From: Prototheca cutis
Taxonomy: Eukaryota; Chlorophyta; Trebouxiophyceae; Chlorellales; Chlorellaceae
Length of the DNA stretch: 64,000 bases
Assembly (NCBI GenBank): GCA_002897115.2
Contig: BCIH01000021.1
Location: 7,902 to 71,901 of the forward strand
Direction: 5' to 3'
Notes under the pieces: generated by a model
What the model was told of the DNA's origin: nothing
The model's input: the letters and a program-made list of their open reading frames with translations, nothing else
The model's database searches: none
Position numbers and translations under genes: made by a program
Shown: positions 1 through 12,284 of the stretch, one piece after another
How the letters are laid out: the number at the start of each line of letters is the position of its first letter
Position numbering within the stretch: position 1 is the first letter of the stretch

Positions 1-405
1 CAGCTGGTACTGCACCAACAAGGAGTGCCGGCCCCCAAACAGCGAGCATCGTCTGTGGAACAGAGACTTGATGGCGTGTCTGAACATGAGGCACATCGTG
101 CAGTACCCCTGCGGAAAACTGGCGAGCGGCCTCGGCGCTTCCAGCGCCGCAGTGCTGATGAACATCCATCCATCCATCCTGGGGGNTTATAGCCTTCCCA
201 ACTGGGGGTGGGAACCCCTGGAACTCCTTCCCTCTCCCGGCAAGGGAAAGCAGCCCCGGAGGTGGTCCATCATTGAGGCAGTCCACCTTCCTCTTGCCCT
301 GTGGGGGGTGACAATTCACAGTCATCAGTGATGCCCAGCAGCCCCCGGGGTGATGTGACGCTGTTGCTGGCTGAGCTGGTGGCATTATTTTTGCCCTGCA
401 TGGTA
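1..405 (+). mobile_element. Fanzor-like (TnpB-type) element, 3' end, copy 1
   Basis: The window opens inside the C-terminal part of a Fanzor/TnpB-like nuclease. Reading from base 8 the frame gives WYCTNKECRPPN and then LWNRDLMACLNM. This is the second half of the zinc finger (Cys codons at 11-13 and 26-28) followed by the RuvC-III motif, with its aspartate codon at 65-67. The same sequence is present in reverse orientation near 16070. After the coding part, bases 150-405 match the reverse complement of 15671-15960 and end at GCCCTGCATGGTA; beyond 405 the two copies diverge, which marks the element's right end. The zinc-finger cysteines are intact here, unlike copy 2. The left part lies outside the window, so whether this copy is complete cannot be told. 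Confidence 0.75.
160..405 (+). ncRNA. Candidate guide-RNA-like 3' region of element copy 1
   Basis: This non-coding segment follows the nu­clease reading frame. It holds a short hairpin (CTTCCCT at 227-233 pairing with AGGGAAAG at 243-250) and an 82-base terminal block (324-405) that is nearly identical to the end of copy 2. Compared with copy 2 it has lost one hairpin unit. In known Fanzor and TnpB systems the guide RNA scaffold is encoded at the 3' end of the nuclease gene and ends at the element's right end. Applying that here is an inference; no transcript is seen. Confidence 0.35.
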
Positions 406-2054
406 CCATTCACGTTACACGGTCCTAAGGGGAAGTAGATACACAGCAATGAAAAGGGACAAACAGGAGGCCCAGGAGACGGGGTGCTGCCCGGTGGGCC
501 GTAGCCGCTCCACAAGGGCAAACGTGCAAGGCAGTTTGAACGACAATTACGGCCGCCGCGCTCTCTAGTAGGCACGAGCTCAAGGCGGCGCCTGGCGGTG
601 CAAGGAAAAGGTATATCACATGAAAGAATGGCTCGCAAGGGGGAGTACACTCGGGCCTTTGTAGGCCTGGCCGGAAATCAAATCAAGCGCTTCTTCTCTG
701 GACGCACCGCGTCACGTTTCTTTTTGGAAAGGGGTGAGGAAGGGCTGGCGGGACTTGAGCGTGGATCGGGGGGGCAGGCAAGCGAAGAATCTACAGTCTC
801 ATTTTTGCGCATTGTTCTTTTGCAGAGATATGCATGTGCGCTCTTTGGGGGGGGGGGGGGGGGGGGGGGTATGGGCGGTGCTGCCAATGTGTCGGCATAG
901 TGGGCAGGCCGGTCAGAGTGGCGTGGAATTCCTTGCAGCACGTCGAGCAGCAGATACCCAGAATGCAACATGTAGTGTGAATTATTCCTCCAAGTGTGGC
1001 GCATCTCTGGTGCACGGAGTTCTGCAAGCCACCACGCACCTCACAGTCGGAAGGAAGAAGAACGTCGACCCACAAGCCGCCTGCGGTGCGCCACGAGATG
1101 AGAGACCTCACAAAAATGAAAGAACGATTGTGGCATGTCACAAGAGGTTACCTCGCAGATATCTTACGTCGACACCGCCGATGGCAGCGAGCAGGACGAC
1201 AAGCCCCAGCGCGGGCAGGGCGTGTGGTGGGGCCCTCATGGCCTCCCACACACTTTCAGCGCCCTTGGGTCAGAGAGGCGTGCAAATAATTCTTCAGCAA
1301 TGCAATTGCATGGTAGGATGCACACCACAAAATGCTAATTCCTGGGAAAGTTGAGGATGAAGTGATGCTGGTAATTCCCCGACGAATCCGCCGAATCCGG
1401 AAGTAAGCCCCCCAGCAAACCCTTACGGACGAGCACTGCCGGGCCGTTTTACCCGCACTGGGATCGTGCTGCACTGTTATGTCGGTCACCCATTCATTTA
1501 CTTTTTTTAATCCTTTTTAGAATGTTTTCGCGGCGTTTGTGCGGGGGGGTATTGCTTTCATATTGGACCGGCGCAGTTTCCCGGCACCTTTTGCGGGACG
1601 TCTCCTCCGGTCCCAGCCCGCTGTCGATGTTGCTTCGCGGGGTCCCGGCAACCGTCTTTAGTCTATCATCCGACGAGAACGAACTCTGCTGAACGATAAA
1701 AATTCGGTATGAGTTTTGCAGCGCTCAGGGGAGCAGCTTATGAGTTTGTCACTGTTCTTGCTCGTAACCCAGGTTGGAGATGGGACAGTCCCTGGGGGAG
1801 AGACCCACACGCACACGCTGCCAGCCATGCATGTCTGCAAACGCCCAGACTGATTCCTCTTTGTGCTGTCGGTCACAGGCCTTGATGCGTTGGGCTTTTG
1901 CAAGAAGGAATTCCCAACTGCATGTGCAAGCGGTCACTGCCCGTTAGACCTCTGCAAGGTACACCAAGCAGGGTCTGCTTCGCACGGCCATCGGTGCCAG
2001 TACCTGGGCGAGCTGCCACGCCTTGAACTCGGGGCTGGGCCTCTTTTTACTGTC
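406..2054. other. Intergenic region with no supported gene
   Basis: This stretch between the element end and the TAF2 stop codon has no reading frame I recognise. It contains a 23-base G tract at 847-869 and otherwise nothing that I can assign. It includes the 3' flank of TAF2. Confidence 0.5.
847..869 (+). repeat. Poly-G tract (23 G)
   Basis: An uninterrupted run of G on the + strand in intergenic DNA. Similar runs recur in introns across this window. Confidence 0.95.
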
Positions 2055-5000
2055 TCACAGCTTGAGCACCAGTTTTATGGGCTGACTCTGCTCTGCCGGG
2101 GCAGCCGAGCCATCCATGGGACTCGGGGCCTCGGCGTCCTCTGCCGCCGGCACATCGATGGCCTGCTCGGCATCCACGTCCTCTGCCTCTGGCGGTGTCT
2201 GCCCTGACACCTGGGTGTCCTCCCCTTGGATGCTGGTCGGCAGGCGCAGTGTTATCCGATGCCGGCCNGCCGCGTCGTCGCCGTCCTCCTCGATTACTTC
2301 TTCTGCTTCTGTGTGGCAGCAGAGGGGTGCGGAGGTTGCGTGCACGCAGACAGGGTGGCAGCCCAGCAACGGGGTGGGTGCAGCCATTCCAGGCAAACCA
2401 AACTTTGCACGAGACGCAGCTTTCTTGTGCAGCGGATGAACATGGCATTCCATAGACCACCAGTGTCTGCAACCCCATGCAGTTTTCCCCCTGTGGACAG
2501 GGCACAGTCGCCCCCTCCCCCACCCGCAAAAAATACAATCTTCCGGCCTCACCTGCGCCGAGCTCGTCAGGCATGGCTAGCCCGCCGCCCAGGGCCAGAC
2601 GCGCCATGCAGAGCAGCAGGCAGCGCAGCTCGGGGTCGGCGGTCTCCTTCNCCATGGCCNTGAGCTCCGCGGCACACGTGCTCGCGTCGCTCGGCAAAGG
2701 CATCGCGCGAGCCAGCGCCGGTGCGGCGCAGCGCACGAGGCCCAGCTCTCGGCATGCCCGCGCCAGCCCGCCGGCCCGCGCGGCCACCGCGGCACGCGCC
2801 CAGCCCACCGCCGCGTGCAGCGGGCCCTCCGCTGACACATCCACCGCACAGAGNGCCGCCGAGGCCGCGGCGCGCAGCGCAGGNGGCGAGTCGGCCTGGC
2901 CCACGAGCGCTGCCAGCACGGCCCGCACCCCACACAGAACGGGGTCGTCGGCCGGCGCGGCGGCCGAGCACGCCAGCGAGGCCAGCGCGCCACACGCCGC
3001 CGCTCCCACGGTCGTGCAGGGCGAGGGGGCCACGAGCTCGCGGTGCAGGCACCGCTCCAGCAGCACCAGCGATGCGTCTCGGAACTGCGCGTTGGGCGGG
3101 GGGGAGCGAGAGGGGTACATGACCGAGTGGCATGCCGACTGCGGGCATGTATACCGTCCATACCCAATCCCAAGAAGAAAACGGGCTGGCATTGACCCAA
3201 ATAAGATCGACCGCACAATGCACGCCGGCCCGACGCAGGCCCCTGCTTCCCAAACACCCAGATGCTGTAGTGCNGAAAGCATGGTGCTTCGGCAGCAAAC
3301 GTCCTCCTCAGCCCACCCAGGCCGCTGGCATGTCATCTGCACGGATCTGCAACCCCCGGCCGCAGCCAGCCCGGTGGTACGATACAGCAGCACACAGCCT
3401 TGGGTCCCCCCCCCGCCCACAGGGGCCCCCTCTTCTTTGCCGTCCACGCCACGCACCATTTCATGCCGAATGTCGCCCACGGCCCGGACGAGCGCAGCGA
3501 GCATGCCGCTGGTGTCGCTGGCCATGCTGTCCCTGGGAAACTGCTCCAGGGCNGTGGACAGGAACAGCAGGACGTCGATGGGCGTTGCGCCATCTTCATC
3601 CCGGCTCACACCCACTGGCATGGGCGTGTCGGGTGTGTTGGGTTGGGGTCGGAGCAGCAGCTGGGCCCACCACAGGGCAATGGCACGCAAGGCGGGACCA
3701 GGATTCTGGAGCACCAGGATCCAAACACGCCAGCACCGCGGGCCCGCGGAGCACAACACAGCTGAAACTGTGCCTCACATGCGACTGTTGCACCGCACAT
3801 ACCAAAAGGCAGATGCACGCTCCAAATCCCTCAACAAAAACCTCAAATAATCCCTCCCCCCCTCCCACCCCTCCCTCCCCCCCCACCCCACCACTACCAA
3901 CCAACTCACGTGCAGACACTGCCGCCGCAGCGACGAGGCGGTCGATCAGTGGGCGGGCCACCTGGGCTGCGGGGCCGTCCACCGTCGCGTCCCAAAACTT
4001 GCGTTTGTAATACACGAGCAGNGCCGAGAGCCCTGCNAGATGGGGATAAGGATCNCGAGGGTATCTATCTCTACACATGTGAGTGGGACGCCTTGGCGGA
4101 GGGAAGAGCANCGNCGCCCNTGCCTGCCGCCAAGGGCGATGACCATTCGGCACTCGTCCCAACAAACAACCCTCCAAACCAGANCCACCCAAACCCAACA
4201 CGCCTTCGGCGACGCCCGGGAGCTGCGCGCGGCGGCCCAGGGCTTGGGCGGCGTCGGCACGGACGCGGTGGAACACGGCCTCGTCCTGGACGCAGCGTGC
4301 CAGCGCGGCCACGGCCGCGGGCGCGGGGTTGGTGCCCAGGGCCTCCACGGCCTCGGCCTGCGCGGCGACGTCGCGGCCGCGGGCCAGCTGCGCCACCCAG
4401 CACCGCAGCGGCTGGTGCAGCNGCACGCGTGCCAGCCACTCCCCGCCGGGATCCACACGCACCCACTGCACGGGGTGCAGCGGCGCCTCCACTGCGCGAG
4501 GGAAAAAGATGGGGATTGCGGGGTTTGGTTGCTGGAAAAGTTATGGTCTTTTCCACTGATCAAGAACGAACGAAAAAAGACTTTTCATGCGCGCGCGCAC
4601 ACACACACACACACACAAACAAAAAAAATCCCACGCACAGGCTTCCAGGGCTTGCAGGAACGGCAGNGCCTCGTCCTCGGCCGGTGCATCGGGCTGCTTC
4701 CGGCGCTTGGCCCCCCGCCGGCCCGGCGGGCGCTTGACGTCTGGGTTCACACGCAGCTCCGCCAGCTTCCAGGGCGCNGCACCAAGGTGCACCGCGTGTT
4801 CCACCGCGGCCTCCGCCTCCTGCACCGCAACACGCACCATGCCAACCGCGGCTGAGGCCGATTCGGAGGCNGCNGCCGCAGCCGCCGCAGCCGCCGCCGC
4901 GCGCGCACAGCCCTCCTGCCGCAGCGCCAGCTCCAGCACGCTGCGACGCTGCGGCCCCGCGTGGTAGACATAGCCTGCAGTGATCCGCGGGGCACCGCTG

Positions 5001-7524
5001 CCCGTCACCCAGCGCGCGAGGAAGGCCGGCACGTCCTTGCGGAAACCCACGCGCCGACTCAGCTCTGTCAAAAATTCCACCGCATCCAGCGTCCGTGGTG
5101 GCGTGCCTGTCGGCGTGGAGGCCGTGTCGGCCGGGCCCTGCGCCCCAGGGACTGCACCAGCGGCTGGAGCAGCAGCTGCCGCGGTGGTGGTACCGCGTGG
5201 CACCTGTNAGCCCGAGCCGATGGTATCGCCGCCGGCAGTGACAGGTTCAGCCCGCTTCATCGTCGTCACGCTGCCAACTCCATCGCGGTCCTCGGTGCCA
5301 TCGACCCCAGCAGGGGCCTGGGCACCGCTTGGCCCGGCAGCCTGGGCTTGGACAGCGCCGCCGTCCTCCTCGTCAATCCCCAGCGCCGCCGCCACGGCCG
5401 TCTGCACGTGCTTGAGGAACAGGTCCTCGCCGGCACGGCGCTCCAGCATACACACCACTGCCGCCGCCTGTAGTGCGAAGTAGACGAAAAGTGGGTTGCT
5501 GTTGAGCAGCGGTCCACTGGCTTGGCACAGCAACTCCATGGGTGGGGCCTGGCGGGCAGTGTTCTGTTTTCAGGCCAGCGCAGGTGCCTGGCGCATGCTG
5601 GCTGTTCCCTGCCCGGGCATCCCTACCCAAGAAGAACCGGCCCCTTCCCCCAAAACAATCCCCACACACAAGCTCCCCCCCACCCCACCCCAAAAAACAC
5701 ATACTCACCTTGAGCACGAGCATGTCGGCGAGGGGCCCCGCGGCGGCGACGCGGTGGGCCAGGAGCGCGGCCGGCCCCGTGCCCTGCGGGGGAGCCAGCG
5801 GCGGCAGCTCGCCGTTGTCAGCCTCGGCGGCAGCGCGCGCGCCGCGCCAGCGTGCGTACGCCACCTCGTTGCGGCCCAGGTACGTGGCCGTGAACTGGTC
5901 GCGGAGCCAGGAGGCCAGGCCGACGACAAGCCAGGCGTCGGCCACGGCATCCGCGGGCGTCAGGCCCGCGCCAAACACCTGGCCCGCCGCCGACCCCGCG
6001 AGTGCCAGGCGCGCCTGGGGGCACGCATGCTGCGCCACAGGCAGCACCAGGTCGGTGGCAGGGTGCACCGCCCAGCCGGGCACGCTGCAGGGCCAGACCA
6101 GGGCGCCAACGGGCACCAGCACCTGACGTGTACGTGTCGGGAGGTGGTGTCAGGAGCGGGATGAAGCACGCTCGCTGCCTTCAAAAGCCGCCTACAAATT
6201 CCAACAGAAACCACAACAATAACAACAACAGCCCGCAAAACAACCCCGCAACAACAAGANGAAAAAACAGGCTCACTAGGGTAAAGGATGGCAACGGCAG
6301 CGGCGCCGCGAGCTTGCTGGCATAGCACTTGAAAACAAGGCCCAGGAAGTCGGCGGTGGCCTGCAGGTGGTCCTCCGTGCCCCAAGGCCCGTGCACCCAG
6401 ACGGTCGGCAGGCCCGGGGCCACAGGGCTCCATCGTCGCGGCGTCACGAGCGGGCCCGCTGTCAGCCCCAGCCGTCGCTGCCGGGCATCGACGCGGAACG
6501 TGTGGCGCATGCCGCCGCCGGGGCGCATGCTGCGTCGCAGCAGCTCGCCGGAGCAGGTGGCAGCACTGCCAATGACAGTCAGGACATGGACCTCTGCGGT
6601 GCCGGTGCAGGGACTGGCCTGGTCCACAAGCACCGGGAACAGCGGGCTTGGCCAGGTCTCCTGCAGCATTGCGGGGGAGCATGGGTGGGAATCCGTTTGT
6701 TTGTTCCGCAGAGACGACATGCAACAGCAACTGTACCGCAACCTGTGAGTGAATTTTGAGCTAAACGCCTGTGTCAAGCACGGGCCCAGCGAGTCAACTG
6801 TGCGCCACAGGCACCGGCGCAGCGGAAACTCAAGCGCATGCCCTTCGTGGGCCGCGAAAAAGCGCCACACTGCACCCATGCGACACAGAAGAGAGGCATG
6901 GCCCAGGCACAAACAGAGCCAGCAAAAATATGCCCGCGGATGCTGCCGCAACACCAAGTCCACCCCCAACCCCCACCTCCCAGCACCACATACATGTGGT
7001 TGGAAGATGGCAAAGTCATCCTGCCAGGCCAGCATGCCATAATCATTCACATGCCGGAACTGGATGCACACGACAACTGTCCTGTCCTTGGCCGGGTCGG
7101 CCGGCAGTGGCACTGCCACCACGCTGCCCTCCAGGTCGGTCCCCGCCCGGTCCAGCAGCTCGGCAGTGACTGCGTCCAGGTCGTCCCCTGCAGGCTCGGG
7201 CCGGTCGCCGCGCTGCTGCAGAGCAAACTCCACGGGGGAGTCGTCCAGCAGCACGCTGGTGACTTCCAGGCCAGCCACCTGGAACCGCAGGCGGTCTTGG
7301 TCAGGCCCCGGCCGCACCGTCACGCGTGTCCACCTGGCATAGAGGGGGGGTGATATGCTCATAGTGTGGCTCATGAACATGCGTCATCTTCATTGCACCG
7401 CATCTCTGGCGCCATCCCTGCCGCACCCCTCCAGGAGTCGCTTGGCCGGGAGAACCTCCAGCTCCACATGCTGGCCCTCCGTCATCGGGCCTGGATCCTC
7501 CTGGGTTGCCGCGGAATTCCCCAT
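2055..7524 (-). CDS. TAF2: Transcription initiation factor TFIID subunit 2 (TAF2)
   Basis: TAF2 is the TFIID subunit with an inactive M1-aminopeptidase-like fold that helps read initiator DNA. Exons inferred from matching GT-AG sites and phases: 7427-7524, 6994-7333, 6277-6660, 5709-6122, 4639-5533, 4195-4491, 3910-4032, 3421-3614, 2553-3084, 2055-2308. One more exon may lie between 6660 and 6994. Diagnostic stretches are QHVELEVLPAKRLLEGWTR at the N terminus, DAWLVVGLASWLRDQF with YLGRNE in the peptidase-like domain, FLARWVTGSGAP, and LHQPLRCWVAQLARGRDVAAQ in the HEAT-like region. The zinc-binding HExxH is absent, as is normal for TAF2. The start is ATG at 7524; an in-frame alternative lies at 7485. 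A low-complexity Ala/Pro insert sits near 5150-5350. Single N bases occur in several exons. Confidence 0.9.
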
Positions 7525-8978
7525 CCCAGCCTTCAGATCGATTGTTACGACATGGGAGAAGTTGCTAATAACAAACAGGCCTCGGCGCAATGGCCTGGGC
7601 CCGGGCCGAGCCCAGTTCCNGCAGGGCGAGCTCGGCTGCACACAGCTTTCGAGGCTGGCAGGAGCACAGGAGGCGCAAGGCAGCCGTGTGTTGGTTTGTC
7701 AATACATCTAACATGCAACAATGTGCAATGCTGATGGAGCTCATGGGTTCCTGATGGAGACTTTGCAACCTTTTATCAGTCCGTCCGGCCTGTTTGCATG
7801 GTCTCAAGCAGCGTTGCGGAAACCGCAAGTCTGGGCCCCCACCAACCCAGGCTGCACGGGCAGGCAGGGGCCGGCATCAACTGCGCTCCCATGAGATATT
7901 TTGCCGGCGATATCTACCTGCATGTTGTGGACTTCTGCCTCATCACATCCCTGTGAGTAGCTTTCAGCGCTCTCAATGGCCCATGTCCTCCATCTTCCAA
8001 GCACCAGTGTCAACGCATGTGCTTTGTTCCACATCCTGCATGCAAAACAGCGATCGCAATTGATATGCTGCCCTTCCCCATGAATGCAACACTCGACTGA
8101 GCTGCGGAACGTTCCAGGGACTGCACCAGTTGCATTATTGGCTCCCCTACACATTCACACGCGAAACAGTCGGAGCAGCGGAAGCTGTCTGGGAGGCTGT
8201 CAGACTCAGTCGTGTCTGCTGAAGGCTGTGCGATTCGCAGGGAGATCGGAAGGGCACCGCACCTTGCTGCTATTGCCAGTGCCCCCAGCCCACTGCCTCC
8301 ACAACACGGCCTTGAACGGCAGTGGACAAACATGCACCGCTTTACAGCGACAACCCAACCACCAACTATTCGATCCATGCACATCCAAGTTTTGATAATA
8401 AACATTCCCGCGAAGTATCAACTTGAGATGCTGGGNTTTGGTGGGGCCTGCTGGCTGGCGTGGGCCTCGCTTGGGAGTCCGTGCTAAAGGAACCATTCGA
8501 ATTGCGCCATCCAGCGCAATCGCAAAGCGGAGCGGAAATTTCAAGCCCCAATATATATTATTCATCAAACCTGAATGCCATGTCTGACGATTCGACGGTC
8601 AGTACCCGCTGGGATCTTCGAGATCGCAGATCGCAGGGAAACCACACGGGTCGGCAGCGCATGGTTGAGTGGCGAGCAGATGCCGAACAGAGTGNCCTGG
8701 CCCTGCATAGATTTAAGAATACTACCGTCTACTTTTCCCTCCCGAGTGTAGTGCTGCGGGTTTCCTCCCNCTGTGCACACNAAGCAGCCGTCTCACTTNG
8801 ATAGGGTTTTTGTCTTGTGGCCGTCTGGACTGGCGACGGACGTCGGCACACGCCAGACGCGCGACGCTCGTGCCCCCACGAGCGCATGCATGTCTGGCCG
8901 ACGTGAGCCCAAAGACCGCCATTGTCCCACAAACTCNATGCGGATTGGTCTTTTGTGAAGGCAGCGTAGACTCCCACG
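7525..8978. promoter_or_regulatory. Divergent intergenic region (TAF2 / LTP-like gene)
   Basis: The 5' ends of two genes face away from each other here, so both promoters should lie inside. An AT-rich ATATATATTATT stretch at 8551-8562 stands out from the GC-rich background. I see no supported coding region or RNA gene. Confidence 0.45.
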
Positions 8979-10179
8979 ATGATGCCCCGGTCTTGCGCCA
9001 TCGTGGCGGCGTTTGCGCTGCTGGTACTNGCCAGTGCGTCCGCCGAGCCGGCGGTCCTGCCCAGCGATTGGCAGACAGCATGCAGTCGAGATGTCATGTG
9101 GAACATCACAAGCGAAGATCCCAGCTGTTCGGAGGGTTTTTGGGATNTTGAAGACCCAGGTGCGCGGCCGTGGGTCTTGCCGAGCTTCTGTACCAGTTTT
9201 CATGGGCACGTGTGAGTACTGCCACCTTGAGCGCCTGGAAGGCAGGCCTTCACCCCGCGGCCGCCCCCCCCCCGCATGCAGTGGAGTCCTGCTGCGCCAC
9301 ACTTGAGAAATACTACGGCCCCAACTCCACACTGCCATCCCGGAACTGCTGGTGTGTGCCCGAGTACTATGCGCAGCAGCTGGAGCTGGCGGGCATCCAC
9401 TACATCAGTATCCCGTCCTACCTGGCCGGCTGCCAGTGAGTGTGGGGAGAATGGAGTCAGGGAAGGGTGCATTCTGGGTTGGGAACATGCTTTGGATATG
9501 GATCAGAGTAGCAGCCACGACATGCATGCGTGCATGCATGCCTGGCACCTGGCCAACCACACGCAGTACTCCCCAGGCTGCGGCCAGCTGCGCACGGCGC
9601 CATTGGGCCTGACCGCTGTCGGGCAGCCCCTTGCGATCTCCCCCCCCACACACGGCCCATCTGCTACCCAAATACAGGGCTTTGGGCCACACAATCTACG
9701 TGTACGCGATGGGCACGGGCCCGTGCGCCGGGGACGATGGCTCGGCCGCCGCCGACTCCGCCCCCGCCGACACGGCCGCCGCCGACACGGAGACGCCGCC
9801 TGTGCTGCCCATGCGCTCCTTCTCTCAGTGGGTGAGCGGCCTGTCGCAGTTCAAGTTTGGTGCCATCATGTTCACGGTGGCCATCCTCTCAGGTGTGTGT
9901 GCGTGGATGTGTGTTTTTAGGGGGGAGATCATTGCTGGGGAAGGCCGCCTTCTCCTTGGTTGGACATGTCTCAGGGGATTCAGGCATCGGAGATCCCTGC
10001 GGCATGCCCAGGCCATTCGTGCGCCTCTGTGCAACCCCCAAACTGGAGCTGCACACCCGATCCCATGTCCACACACCCATGCACACGCAGCCATCGGCTT
10101 CTCGCTCATGGCATGGGCCTTCATCTTCGATGCCTGCGTCGATCTCTACGAGGCCATGACCAAGGCCAAGAAGAACTGA
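8979..10179 (+). CDS. Secreted eight-cysteine (lipid-transfer-like) protein with hydrophobic C terminus
   Basis: Four exons (8979-9159, 9282-9435, 9678-9892, 10091-10179) join in phase to 212 residues. Residues 1-22 form a signal peptide ending ASASA. The predicted mature part carries cysteines in the order C, C, CC, CWC, C, C with spacings of 14, 13, 17, 25 and 16 residues. That is the eight-cysteine layout of plant non-specific lipid transfer proteins, which bind lipids in a disulfide-held cavity. An Ala/Asp-rich linker follows, then about 33 hydrophobic residues (FGAIMFTVAILS joined to AIGFSLMAWAFIFDAC) and a short basic tail, suggesting membrane anchoring. One N lies in the signal peptide. 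The family call rests on cysteine pattern only, since there is little other sequence resemblance; it may be an unrelated cysteine-rich algal protein. A TGTAA signal lies about 100 bases downstream. Confidence 0.8.
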
Positions 10180-10279
10180 AAACGCTGATTGCGAAGATAT
10201 TCTACTAATGTCTCGGATCCCCCTGTATTATTTGCTTGGCAAAAGAGCGGCACCCTCGACACCCCTCGCCCCAGTCGAC

Positions 10280-10284
10280 TGTAA
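10280..10284 (+). terminator. TGTAA polyadenylation signal
   Basis: TGTAA is the usual green-algal poly(A) signal. It lies about 100 bases after the stop of the eight-cysteine gene. Confidence 0.5.
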
Positions 10285-10500
10285 CAGCGCCGGCGGCAGC
10301 ACCCGCCCCACGCCCCAGGCCCAGCGACGCGCCCGCCCGCGCTTTCTTGCACTCTGCCAATACCCCAAACGAATGTGCTGCCTGAAACGCTGGGAACACT
10401 GCCCAAGACATCCCCGTTAGAGGGANGCACGTGGCCACCCTGGAAACCATCGAAATATATGATCCAGACCCTGAACCCGACGTCTTCAAGAGCTGTGGTG

Positions 10501-10505
10501 TTACA
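10501..10505 (-). terminator. TGTAA polyadenylation signal of RPS23
   Basis: On the minus strand TGTAA occurs 17 bases after the RPS23 stop codon, the expected place for a green-algal poly(A) signal. Confidence 0.55.
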
Positions 10506-10522
10506 GCACGTGCGGGGCACGT

Positions 10523-11684
<1,162 letters not shown>

Positions 11685-12284
11685 GGTGGCGAGCTTTTTC
11701 TGCAGACACCCACAGAGCTGTAAAAGGGGAGAGGCAGTGCCTGTCAGCGAGCTATGTTAGGAGGGGTGGGACGGCGCGCAGCACCGCCCGACCTCTGGGC
11801 GCAGAAAATGCGCGGGAAACTCGAACCCCCCCTCCAGCCATTTCGGATGGGGACCATTGCATCCGTGAACTCGTGCCAGGTGCAGATTTAACCACGGAAT
11901 GCATCGATCGCGCAGCTTGCAATAACATAATGATTAGGAATTGTCAAGTATAAATAGGTCAATGTGGTATGCAAGGCCTGCTTAGACTCTGGCAGCGCGT
12001 GAAGGCCAGCTCGGGCATGCTCAGTGCTGCTGCAGCTTGGCAGAGGTTGGCAGACGTTCGGTGAGCGCTGAGCTGCGAGATGGCGCGGCTACCAAGGCAA
12101 GCATATGTGATTCTGCGTGTACTTGACTTTACCGCTTATAAAGCACCCCCATCCTTGCAGCCGACCACCCCTGAGAGTCTCTGGAAGGCCTGCAGCTGCG
12201 CAGGCACTTGCGCACAGGCGGTGGCCAGTCACCGTGCCGGGACCAGGGCGCCCTTTTCTTGGTGTGGTCAAGACCCCATCCATC
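11685..12284. promoter_or_regulatory. Divergent promoter region RPS23 / PRORP
   Basis: Six hundred bases separate the two start codons. TATAAATA occurs at 11949-11956 and TATAAA at 12137-12142, both reading toward PRORP; the latter is about 145 bases from its ATG. No conserved element is identified for RPS23. Confidence 0.45.

Noticed and set aside
598..900. 100-residue + strand frame running into the poly-G tract
   Set aside because: It ends as poly-Gly encoded by the homopolymer and has no homology or splice support.
2477..3850. Long + strand open frame opposite TAF2
   Set aside because: It is the antisense shadow of GC-rich TAF2 exons; it reads as Ser/Ala/Arg low complexity and crosses real introns.
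6181..7380. A single 399-residue TAF2 exon across 6181-7380
   Set aside because: The frame happens to stay open through introns at 6661-6993; AG/GT sites and family alignment show separate exons.
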